Shown: piece by piece, positions 51,814 through 58,571 of the stretch
How positions within the stretch are numbered: the first letter of the stretch is position 1
How the letters are laid out: each line of letters opens with the position of its first letter
Assembly (NCBI GenBank): GCA_023417785.1
Contig: JAEZEH010000186.1
Coordinates: 1-58,571, forward strand
Length of the DNA: 58,571 bases
Direction of reading: 5' to 3'
Source of the DNA: Bacteroidota bacterium
Lineage (GTDB): Bacteria; Bacteroidota; Bacteroidia; Cytophagales; Cyclobacteriaceae
Translations under genes and position numbers: made by a program
The notes under the pieces: generated by a model
The model's database searches: none
What the model saw: only the letters and a program-made list of their open reading frames with translations
Told to the model about the DNA's origin: nothing

Positions 51814-51826
51814 TGTCAGGCTGACA
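51814..51826. promoter_or_regulatory. Short palindrome upstream of the adenosyltransferase gene
   Basis: TGTCAG-G-CTGACA is a perfect 6-1-6 dyad, with a related CTGTCAGTCAGG word about 100 bp before it. It may be an operator. No cobalamin riboswitch is seen in this 204-bp region (51700-51903). Confidence 0.3.
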
Positions 51827-51903
51827 ACACCAACACGTCCTCACTTTTGCTTTTGGCTTCTGCCCCCAACGGCGTACATTACCTCTGCTTTATTGAGACG
51901 TGT

Positions 51904-52452
51904 ATGAAGATCTATACAAAAACCGGCGACAGTGGAATGACTGCCCTATTTGGTGGCAAACGGGTTTCGAAGGCGGACCTCCGTATTGAAACTTATGGAA
52001 CCATCGATGAACTGAACTCCTGGGTTGGAGTGCTCCGCGATCAGAATGTGAACGCAAAGCGAAGTGCGGATCTGACTGAAATTCAGGACCGGCTTTTTAC
52101 CATCGGCTCAATCCTGGCGACTGAACCCGGCAACGAAAAGGTGCGAATTCCTTCATTATCAGATTCCGACACGGTATTTCTGGAGAAGCTGATCGACACC
52201 ATGGATGCGCAGCTTCCGCCGATGCGTTTTTTCGTACTGCCCGGCGGTGCTCCCGCTGTTTCGTTTGGTCACGTTTGTCGGACTGTTTGCCGGCGGGCAG
52301 AACGGCTGATCATAAACCTCAATAATTCGGAACCAATAGACGCCCAGGTGATTATCTATATGAATCGTCTTTCCGATTACCTTTTTATGCTGTGTCGGGC
52401 CATGGCTCACGACCTACAGATCGACGAAACACCCTGGAAACCGCGGATGTAA
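51904..52452 (+). CDS. Cob(I)alamin adenosyltransferase, PduO type
   Basis: A 182-residue ATP:cob(I)alamin adenosyltransferase. MKIYTKTGDSGMTALFGGKRVSK is the family N-terminus (ATP-binding), followed by ETYGTIDELNSWVG and the four-helix core; the VCRTVCRRAERLI helix contains the conserved R-R-x-E. ATG at 51904 matches the family start. It makes adenosylcobalamin. No B12 synthesis genes lie nearby. Confidence 0.95.
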   Translation: MKIYTKTGDSGMTALFGGKRVSKADLRIETYGTIDELNSWVGVLRDQNVNAKRSADLTEIQDRLFTIGSILATEPGNEKVRIPSLSDSDTVFLEKLIDTMDAQLPPMRFFVLPGGAPAVSFGHVCRTVCRRAERLIINLNNSEPIDAQVIIYMNRLSDYLFMLCRAMAHDLQIDETPWKPRM

Positions 52453-52457
52453 TTCTC

Positions 52458-52476
52458 CTAACATCTGTTAGTTTTT
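52458..52476 (+). terminator. Weak terminator after the adenosyltransferase gene
   Basis: CTAACA-TC-TGTTAG (effective loop 4 nt, stem of 5 bp) followed by TTTTT. It is short. Confidence 0.4.
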
Positions 52477-52519
52477 CTGGACAGAAATTTTATCTTGCGG
52501 GGATTAACTCATTAACCGT

Positions 52520-53584
52520 ATGACTGAAACCGTAAAGATCGATATCGAGCGGGTCCTGGAATCACGCATTACCAAAACAGATTTTGGCCATCTGCCCTTC
52601 GGAAAAGTTTATACAGACCATATGTTTATGGCCGACTTTAAAGATGGCGAGTGGAAAAACGCCCGGATTATTCCCTATGGGTATATGCCGGTGAGCCCCG
52701 CCAGCCCGGCGATCCATTATGGCCAATCTATCTTTGAAGGCATTAAAGCATACAAGTCGCCCAAGAACGAAATCCTTGTTTTCCGGCCGCTGGACAATCT
52801 TAGGCGGATGAATATCTCCGGAGAGCGGATGTGTATGCCACCGGTTCCGGAAGAACTGTTTATGGAAGGCATGCGTGAATTAATTGAGCTCGACCGCGAA
52901 TGGATCCCTACCACCGAAGGGTCTGCTTTGTATATCCGCCCCTTTATGTTTTCGGCGGACGAATACATCGGTATCCGCCCCTCCGAAACCTACACCTTCA
53001 TGATCATCCTTAGTCCGGTTGGACCCTATTATTCGGATCCCGTTAAGGTGAAAATTGAAACTCATTATACCCGTGCCGTCGCCGGGGGAACCGGCTATGC
53101 CAAGGCCGGCGGAAATTATGGCGGAGCTATTTATCCCGCGAAGCTTGCCCAGGATCAGGGGTACCATCAACTGCTGTGGACCGACGGCCGCGAACATAAA
53201 TACATTGAGGAATCCGGAACCATGAATGTTATGTTCGTGGTGGATGGCAAGCTGATCACGCCTGCCCTGAGCGATTCAATTCTGGCTGGTATCACGCGCG
53301 ACAGTGTGCTGCAGCTGGCGCGAAGCTGGAATATCGACGTGGAGGAAAGAAAAATATCTGTCGATAAAATAATCAGTGGTCTTGAAAATGGTTCCGTCCG
53401 CGAAGTGTTTGGTGTGGGTACTGCAGTCACCATCGCGCCCATAATTCTGATTGGCTTCGAAGGGCGGAATTACGACCTGCCCCCAATGGACACCTGGCAA
53501 CTCGCCCCCCGCATCCTGCAGGAGCTGAACGCCATCAAATACGGACAAAAGGACGATCCATATCAGTGGATTCTTAAACTATAA
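52520..53584 (+). CDS. ilvE: Branched-chain amino acid aminotransferase
   Basis: A 354-residue fold-type IV PLP aminotransferase of the eukaryote-like BCAT class. The PLP lysine is K195 (YAKAGGNYGG), then YPAKLAQDQGYHQLLWTD, EESGTMN and ILAGITRDSVLQLA. It transfers the amino group in Ile, Leu and Val synthesis or breakdown. The ending DPYQWILKL is typical. It stands alone, and a hairpin follows at 53624-53653. Confidence 0.95.
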   Translation: MTETVKIDIERVLESRITKTDFGHLPFGKVYTDHMFMADFKDGEWKNARIIPYGYMPVSPASPAIHYGQSIFEGIKAYKSPKNEILVFRPLDNLRRMNISGERMCMPPVPEELFMEGMRELIELDREWIPTTEGSALYIRPFMFSADEYIGIRPSETYTFMIILSPVGPYYSDPVKVKIETHYTRAVAGGTGYAKAGGNYGGAIYPAKLAQDQGYHQLLWTDGREHKYIEESGTMNVMFVVDGKLITPALSDSILAGITRDSVLQLARSWNIDVEERKISVDKIISGLENGSVREVFGVGTAVTIAPIILIGFEGRNYDLPPMDTWQLAPRILQELNAIKYGQKDDPYQWILKL

Positions 53585-53623
53585 GGTCCATTCTTTTTGT
53601 TAGCCAAACTTTTTTAATGGTTC

Positions 53624-53670
53624 CATCATCTTCAGTCGGATCTGAAGATGATGAAGGCTTTTTATTTTTT
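53624..53670 (+). terminator. Hairpin plus T-tract overlapping the next gene's start
   Basis: CATCATCTTCAG (53624-53635) pairs perfectly with CTGAAGATGATG (53642-53653), loop TCGGAT. A T-rich stretch (53658-53669) follows. It looks like the ilvE terminator, but the ATG codons of the next gene (53648 and 53651) lie in its right arm, so it may also act as an attenuator. Confidence 0.6.
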
Positions 53671-54151
53671 TTCCGTTCTCCTGATTGTGGTTCAGACCCA
53701 CACCGATGCGCAGCAGTTACTTCTCGTAACCAAAGACCGGGTAAGCCTTCGGTTCTCTCAGGGAGATCCCGTCTTGTATCTTGATAGAACCAGGGCGAAG
53801 ATTCAAAGCGATGTTATTGTCGGATTCATGGCGGATAATATTATTCTCCGAAGAGATACTATTGGATTGGCACAAATACGTGGGTTGGGTAATCCATCGG
53901 GACCCAGGGCACGTCGGCTGCAAGAGTCGGGATCCAAACTTCTGATCGCCGGCGTGCTTCTTGGATTAGGTGATTTTATCAATGTCTCAGTTGTACAAAA
54001 CAAGGTGTACGAGGCTGATGGTGCAATCATTGTGGTCACCGCGGCTCTCGTTTCCGTCGGAGTTATCTTATTAACCAGCAAGCCCGTTGTGAAAATCAAT
54101 CGCAGGAACCGCCTGCTTATCGTACCGCAAGATTCACCGCTGTATCGGTAA
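53648..54151 (+). CDS. Exported membrane protein of unknown function, paralogue 1
   Basis: A 167-residue protein. Signal peptide (1-~21, THTDAQQ), a beta-rich domain (~22-85), and two hydrophobic segments (~95-115, ~125-142). Ends RNRLLIVPQDSPLYR. It is related to the next gene in layout and in the QLLLVTKDRVSLRFSQGD-like start of the mature part and the final PLYR/AFYK block. Function unknown. Its start codon lies in a hairpin that also looks like a terminator, so translation may be regulated; a start further downstream cannot be excluded. Confidence 0.7.
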   Translation: MMKAFYFFSVLLIVVQTHTDAQQLLLVTKDRVSLRFSQGDPVLYLDRTRAKIQSDVIVGFMADNIILRRDTIGLAQIRGLGNPSGPRARRLQESGSKLLIAGVLLGLGDFINVSVVQNKVYEADGAIIVVTAALVSVGVILLTSKPVVKINRRNRLLIVPQDSPLYR

Positions 54152-54177
54152 CAACAATCTTCTGTTTATCTTTAGGG

Positions 54178-54732
54178 ATGTCTTTGCGTATCGGTTTTCC
54201 GCTTTTGATTGGGTGCCTTTTCCTTGTGGTTAATACCACGTGCCTTGCGCAGCCCCAGCTGGTGCTGACCAAAGGCGAAAAAGTTATGCTCCGACTTTAT
54301 CCGGGTGACGAAATAACGGTCTCGCTGAAAACCGCAAAGAAAAAAAAGATAAAGAGCTATATCAATTCCCTTTCAGACTCAGGCGTGCTGTTGCATACCA
54401 CTCATGTTCCGTTTCAAAACATAGAACGTATCTATTATAAAAGGAGCAGTTTCCAGCAGGTTATTGGCGGACTGCTTGTCACGGGTGGTGTTGGCTATTT
54501 TATGATCGACCAGATCAATGTCGTACTGGTCAACGGTGAAAAAGCGAATCTTGACGAAAGGGTAACAATACCATCGCTGGTAATGGTGGGCACAGGGCTG
54601 CCGTTGCTTTTATTACGCAAGAAGTATCAAACTATTGGTCGCAGATACCGATTGCGGATGGTGGAAAAAGGGTCAGCCTTTTACAAGCCTGATCTGAGGC
54701 AAAATATGTCTGAGAATCCTTTCGGTCCGTAA
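54178..54732 (+). CDS. Exported membrane protein of unknown function, paralogue 2
   Basis: A 184-residue protein. Signal peptide (1-~23, TTCLAQ), mature start QLVLTKGEKVMLRLYPGDEI, a basic TAKKKKIKSY stretch, two hydrophobic segments (~100-115, ~137-152) and RYRLRMVEKGSAFYK near the end. It matches paralogue 1 in order and spacing. It starts 26 bp downstream and is probably cotranscribed. Confidence 0.75.
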   Translation: MSLRIGFPLLIGCLFLVVNTTCLAQPQLVLTKGEKVMLRLYPGDEITVSLKTAKKKKIKSYINSLSDSGVLLHTTHVPFQNIERIYYKRSSFQQVIGGLLVTGGVGYFMIDQINVVLVNGEKANLDERVTIPSLVMVGTGLPLLLLRKKYQTIGRRYRLRMVEKGSAFYKPDLRQNMSENPFGP

Positions 54733-54777
54733 CGTTGTTAAAATCCTCGCCCAACGCAGGATTTATTGTTATTCCGG

Positions 54778-54785
54778 TATATTTG
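54778..54785 (+). promoter_or_regulatory. Possible -7 box of prfB
   Basis: TATATTTG fits TAnnTTTG, 24 bp before the prfB ATG. The TTG nearest the -33 position is not well spaced. Confidence 0.45.
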
Positions 54786-54809
54786 CACCTTCAAAAAAAA
54801 CAAAAGATC

Positions 54810-55908
54810 ATGACAACCGATCAACTGAAAGATTTAAAGGCTCGTGTTAGCGCCTTAAGGAGGTATCTTTGACTACGATCGTAAGATCGTTGAAGTAAGA
54901 GATGAAGAACTGATCACCCAGCAGGCTGATTTCTGGTCGAATTCCAAACAGGCTGAAGTTATTCTAAAGAACATTCGTACCAAAAAAATCTGGACGGATG
55001 CATTTGATGATGTCAGCAAACTAGTTGACGACCTGGAAGTATTGAATGAATTTCATGAAGCCGGCGATGTGGGTGACGAGGAGCTCGAACGCGAATTCCA
55101 GAAAACCAGCCTTGCCGTCGAAGAACTTGAGTTCAAGAAGATGCTCAGTAAGGAAGAAGACCAGCTCAGCGCTGTCGTGGAAATTAATCCTGGTGCCGGC
55201 GGTACGGAAAGCCAGGACTGGGCCGACATGCTCAACCGCATGTATATCATGTGGGGAGAAAAGAATGACTACAAGGTTACTCAGGTCGATTATCAGGCTG
55301 GTGATGTTGCCGGCATAAAAAGCGCTACACTTGAACTTGACGGACCTTTCGCGTATGGGAAACTCAAGAGTGAAATCGGAGTTCATCGCCTGGTGCGTAT
55401 TTCACCGTTTGATTCCAATGATCGCCGCCACACATCATTCGCGTCGGTATTTGTTTATCCCAAGGTGGACGATTCCATTGAAATTGAAGTAAACGCTGCG
55501 GATGTAGAGATTCAAACCTCGCGGTCCGGTGGCGCCGGCGGACAAAACGTAAACAAGGTTGAAACCAAAGTTCAGCTTACCCATAAGCCTTCCGGTATCG
55601 TGATCGTTTGCCAGGTTGAGCGTTCACAACACGCGAACCGCGAGCGCGCCATGCAAATGTTGAAGTCGAAGCTGTATCAGCTTGAGATTCAAAAGCGAAA
55701 CGCGGAACGTGACAAGATTGAAGCTGGTAAAATGAAAATAGACTTCGGATCACAGATCCGGAACTACGTGCTTCATCCTTACAAGTTGGTGAAAGATGCC
55801 AGAACAGGGGTTGAGCGACACGACGCACAAAATGTTCTCGATGGCGACCTTGATGATTTTATCAAAGCGTTCTTACTGGGAGGACAGGAACAGCCTGCGC
55901 AAGTTTAA
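54810..55908 (+). CDS. prfB: Peptide chain release factor 2, with programmed +1 frameshift
   Basis: RF2 recognises UGA and UAA. The first 20 codons from ATG 54810 end ...AGG AGG TAT CTT TGA C. The in-frame UGA (54870-54872), the slippery CTT and the upstream AGGAGG stimulator are the classic autoregulatory site. A +1 shift reads on as DYDRKIVEVRDEELI. The joined product is 365 residues, with the SPF anticodon-like tripeptide at 198-200 and GGQ at 243-245. Low RF2 favours the shift, so the protein controls its own level. A terminator follows at 55929. Confidence 0.95.
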
Positions 55909-55928
55909 AGCTTTAGCATGAAACAATT

Positions 55929-55967
55929 CAAAGGATGGAACCGCGAAATGCGTCCATCCTTTTTTAT
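55929..55967 (+). terminator. Terminator of prfB
   Basis: AAGGATGGA (55931-55939) pairs with TCCATCCTT (55953-55961), with an inner CGC/GCG pairing, followed by TTTTATTTTT. Confidence 0.88.
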
Positions 55968-55973
55968 TTTTAA

Positions 55974-57146
55974 TTGGCATTCTTGAAAACATCCGTCTAT
56001 ACGAGTCAATTCTGGTTACTCTGTTTGAGTTCGCTGCTTTTTTTCGCGAGCTTCAATATGATCATCCCCGTATTGCCGGAATACCTTTCCGAACTGGGAG
56101 GCGCGGAACTTAAAGGGCTGATTATTTCTTTGTTCACGGTCACGGCCCTTGTCTCTCGCCCATTCAGCGGCAAGCTATCCGACAAGATCGGAAGGGTGCC
56201 GGTTATATTCTTCGGAGCATTCGTTTGTATTATATGCAGCTTCCTTTATCCATGGTTATCCACCGTATCTGGGTTGCTATGGTTGCGACTGTTCCACGGG
56301 TTCTCTACCGGCTTCACACCCACAGGACAAACCGCCTACCTGGCCGACATCATTCCCGCGGAGAAAAGGGGTGAGGGGATGGGTATCCTTGGTACCGCCA
56401 ATTCGGTGGGTATGGCGGGTGGCCTTGCCGTGGGTGGATGGCTTGAACATCTTTTCAGCCGCGACCTGGTGTTTTATTCCTCTTCCGGCTTCGCACTTCT
56501 TTCAGTGCTTGTTCTGTTCGGTATTCGTGAAACCCTTTCCACGAAGCAACGCCTGAGCTATCAGCATCTGAAAATCCGGCGTTCCGATTTGTTCGAGCCC
56601 CGAGTGCTGGCTCCTTGCATTGTGATGCTGCTTTCGGCCTACTCGTATGGCGCGATAATCACTTTGCTTCCGGACTACAGTGCTGATATAGGTATGCAAA
56701 ACAAAGGCCTGCTCCTGACGATTTTTACCATCGCATCGCTGGCTGTGCGGCTTGTTGGTGGTAAGGCGTCAGACCGCCTGGGGCGAAAGCCTGTGTTGCG
56801 CGTATCGGTATTTGCTATTGCAGTAGCCATGTTACTTCTGGCTATCGCTGATACGGGATGGATGGTGATTGCCGGCATCGTGTTGTATGGATTCAGTCAT
56901 GGGACTACCTCGCCAACTCTGCTTGCATGGGCCACCGATCGGAGCGACCCCGAACGCAAAGGCCGGGGTGTTTCCTCACTTTATATTTTTATGGAACTTG
57001 GTATCGGATTGGGCGCACTTGTCTCCGGTTTCGTCTATGCCGATCATTCCGGGAATTTTTTCAGAACGTTCCTCATTTGTAGTATCCTGGCGTTGGCCGG
57101 ACTAACATATCTGTCTTTTCTCGCAAAGGGTCAAACGCGGGGTTGA
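55974..57146 (+). CDS. MFS transporter, TTG start
   Basis: A 390-residue major facilitator with 12 hydrophobic segments. FFASFNMIIPVLPEYLSELG covers TM1, and the motif A block GKLSDKIGRVPVIFFG and its half-repeat GGKASDRLGRKPVLRVS mark the two halves. No ATG lies before TM1; start candidates are TTG at 55974 or 55983, and the first ATG would remove half of TM1. It follows the prfB terminator at once, so its own promoter must lie in or over that region. Substrate unknown (drug/sugar efflux type). Confidence 0.88.
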   Translation: MAFLKTSVYTSQFWLLCLSSLLFFASFNMIIPVLPEYLSELGGAELKGLIISLFTVTALVSRPFSGKLSDKIGRVPVIFFGAFVCIICSFLYPWLSTVSGLLWLRLFHGFSTGFTPTGQTAYLADIIPAEKRGEGMGILGTANSVGMAGGLAVGGWLEHLFSRDLVFYSSSGFALLSVLVLFGIRETLSTKQRLSYQHLKIRRSDLFEPRVLAPCIVMLLSAYSYGAIITLLPDYSADIGMQNKGLLLTIFTIASLAVRLVGGKASDRLGRKPVLRVSVFAIAVAMLLLAIADTGWMVIAGIVLYGFSHGTTSPTLLAWATDRSDPERKGRGVSSLYIFMELGIGLGALVSGFVYADHSGNFFRTFLICSILALAGLTYLSFLAKGQTRG

Positions 57147-57228
57147 AACTATTTGGAAGTACGACAGATTTTTCCTTCGGTGTGGAATGAAGGGCATCTA
57201 CTGAAAGAATGAAAAGTTATCTTTCTGA

Positions 57229-57903
57229 ATGAAAAGCATTCCCCTGTTTCTTTTCTTTCTGGTGGTAGCCGGCGAACTGTTGGCACAAATCACCGGAATC
57301 GGGTGGCTACATCATCTTTGTAAACCGCTGATCATGGTGCTGCTCGGGCTACATTACATTTTTGGGGCGACGCGTGCAGACCGATCATGGCTTGTTTTAC
57401 TTGGGATCCTTTTTTCATTTCTGGGCGACACCTTTTTGTTGTATGACCAGGTTGACGAGATGTACTTTATGCTGGGTCTTGGCGGATTTCTCGCGGCGCA
57501 TTTGTTCTATCTTTTTGCCTATCGTGAACACAGTGATCGCATAACGAAAAGTGGTACTCAGGTTAGTCGCGTACGTCTTGCATTCCCCGTTGTTCTTGCC
57601 GGAACCGGGCTGATCGTGATTCTTTTCCCTGTATTAGGTGATCTGCAGATTCCGGTGATCGTCTATGCGCTAGTATTGATGGCCATGGTTGTTTCGGCAA
57701 TTTACCGACTGGGCCGTACCTCTTTTGCGAGTTTCAGCCTGGTACTTTTCGGCGCCTTCCTGTTTATGGTGTCAGACTCGTTGCTGGCGATCAATAAATT
57801 CCTCGATAAAGTGCCTCTTGGCGGTTTTTGGATAATGCTCACCTACATCGGCGCACAATTCCTGATCGTTTCCGGGTTGATGAAACATTCAAGGTCAGCT
57901 TAG
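57229..57903 (+). CDS. YhhN family protein (lysoplasmalogenase-like)
   Basis: A 224-residue protein with about eight hydrophobic helices. KPLIM, FSFLGDTFLLYD and SDSLLAINKF are the conserved YhhN/TMEM86 blocks with the acidic residues needed for lysoplasmalogenase activity in eukaryotic relatives. Bacterial substrate unproven. Its stop codon abuts the stop of the convergent MgtC gene with no bases between. Confidence 0.9.
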   Translation: MKSIPLFLFFLVVAGELLAQITGIGWLHHLCKPLIMVLLGLHYIFGATRADRSWLVLLGILFSFLGDTFLLYDQVDEMYFMLGLGGFLAAHLFYLFAYREHSDRITKSGTQVSRVRLAFPVVLAGTGLIVILFPVLGDLQIPVIVYALVLMAMVVSAIYRLGRTSFASFSLVLFGAFLFMVSDSLLAINKFLDKVPLGGFWIMLTYIGAQFLIVSGLMKHSRSA

Positions 57904-58545
57904 TCAGAACTCAAAGGCTGTAATGCCCGGTGCATCTTGAAGGAATTTATTAAGCTCATCTAGTTTCTTTTCGCGACCCCGGATTTCGTAGAACAAAATT
58001 AATTTCTCATGTTCCTTGAAGTCCCTTCGTCTTCCGGCTTTCAACCCCAACATTTTGATCATGTTTTCAAGATCAGCGATTAGTTTTTCGTCCCTGGTGC
58101 AGGTAATTTTGTAGATCCGTGCCTGATGGATTTTTTCGATCTGCGTCGTTATCGGCTGAAGGGCGCTCAATACCAGAATCACCGTCGCCGAACCGGCCAT
58201 TGCCATAAAGTACTCACCGGCGCCGACGGCCATGCCCAGCGCAGCCGTTATCCAGATGGTTGTAGCGGTGGTGATTCCACTTATGCTCAATCCATCCTTG
58301 AAAATCACTCCCGCTCCAAGAAACCCGATTCCTGTTATAATGTTTGACGCCACGCGGTCGGGAGAGTCGCCTCCTATTGAAAGCGAAATCATCGTGAACA
58401 TCGTAGAACCAAGACAGATCATAATCATGGTGCGAAGCCCGGCGGCCTTGCTGTGATACTCACGTTCAAAGCCGATCCCTGCACCAATCACAAAGGAGAT
58501 CAGTAAACGCAAGCCAGTTTCAACATCCAGTTCGATCAGATCCAT
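57904..58545 (-). CDS. MgtC/SapB family membrane protein
   Basis: A 213-residue protein. N-terminal LISFVIGAGIGFEREYHSKAAGLRT and IITGIGFLGAGVIFKDG are the conserved MgtC/SapB motifs; four to five hydrophobic segments are followed by an ACT-like cytoplasmic C-terminus (~145-213). MgtC supports growth at low Mg2+ and modulates the F1Fo ATPase in enterobacteria; for the wider SapB group this is not established. Confidence 0.92.
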   Translation of the reverse strand: MDLIELDVETGLRLLISFVIGAGIGFEREYHSKAAGLRTMIMICLGSTMFTMISLSIGGDSPDRVASNIITGIGFLGAGVIFKDGLSISGITTATTIWITAALGMAVGAGEYFMAMAGSATVILVLSALQPITTQIEKIHQARIYKITCTRDEKLIADLENMIKMLGLKAGRRRDFKEHEKLILFYEIRGREKKLDELNKFLQDAPGITAFEF

Positions 58546-58571
58546 AACAGGGCAATAAAAAAGGCGGAAAC

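Noticed and set aside
51700..51903. Cobalamin riboswitch upstream of the adenosyltransferase
   Set aside because: I looked for the conserved B12-box and core motifs of cobalamin riboswitches and found neither.
54870..54872. In-frame UGA in prfB read as a pseudogene or sequencing error
   Set aside because: The upstream AGGAGG, CTT TGA C context and the restored frame show the known programmed shift.
1..58571. CRISPR arrays, rRNA genes, other tRNAs or intact prophages
   Set aside because: No regularly spaced repeats, no rRNA-like stretches, no second tRNA and no intact transposase or phage structural gene were recognised.

Overview
The window comes from a chromosome of the phylum Bacteroidetes, most likely the order Cytophagales. 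The evidence is consistent across it: a type IX secretion type B C-terminal domain, a TonB receptor with an STN domain paired with DUF4249 lipoproteins, promoters of the TTG-N19/20-TAnnTTTG type, almost no Shine-Dalgarno sequences, and family members typical of that phylum. No species can be named from sequence alone. Apart from the first ~1.4 kb the region is core-like: no intact mobile element, rRNA operon or CRISPR array is visible.

Layout. 1-1451: a broken tyrosine integrase lying beyond the 3' end of a tRNA-Lys(UUU), the edge of a genomic island that extends off the left end. 1625-7960: a TPR/SH3 membrane protein, a large type IX-secreted protein, rlmD, rpsT and radC. 8006-14928: a serine hydrolase, a DUF1684 protein, then pheT, a coiled-coil protein, zapA and rny. 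15075-23317: one apparent operon of a secreted protein, a TonB-dependent receptor, two tandem DUF4249 lipoproteins and an MG2/plug-like protein; this is the best candidate for an undescribed envelope uptake system. 23438-29214: minus-strand genes for a methyltransferase, a two-DTG aspartic protease, a subtilase with a large insertion, and a TPR-SpoIIE phosphatase. 29451-34543: a DUF2382 stress protein pair, a SIMPL protein, and an ahpD-ahpC/oxyR peroxide module laid out as in mycobacteria, with a shared palindrome in the divergent promoter. 34768-37717: ECF sigma factor, HEAT-repeat anti-sigma factor and two DUF4097-type exported proteins. 37714-43904: SBF-like transporter, SET-domain protein, a 982-residue membrane/TPR protein and nhaA. 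43888-47517: a minus-strand run NUDIX - MATE - thioesterase - plsC-like - gatC. 47654-53584: rnhB, DUF3667, NRDE, alpha/beta hydrolase, an orphan MacB/LolD-type ATPase, PduO-type adenosyltransferase and ilvE. 53648-58545: two paralogous exported proteins, prfB with its +1 programmed frameshift, an MFS transporter, a YhhN family protein and MgtC/SapB.

Overall the window mixes translation and genome maintenance (pheT, rpsT, rlmD, prfB, gatC, tRNA-Lys, radC, rnhB, rny, zapA) with envelope uptake and stress functions. Genes are tightly packed and several convergent pairs overlap or abut at their stop codons.
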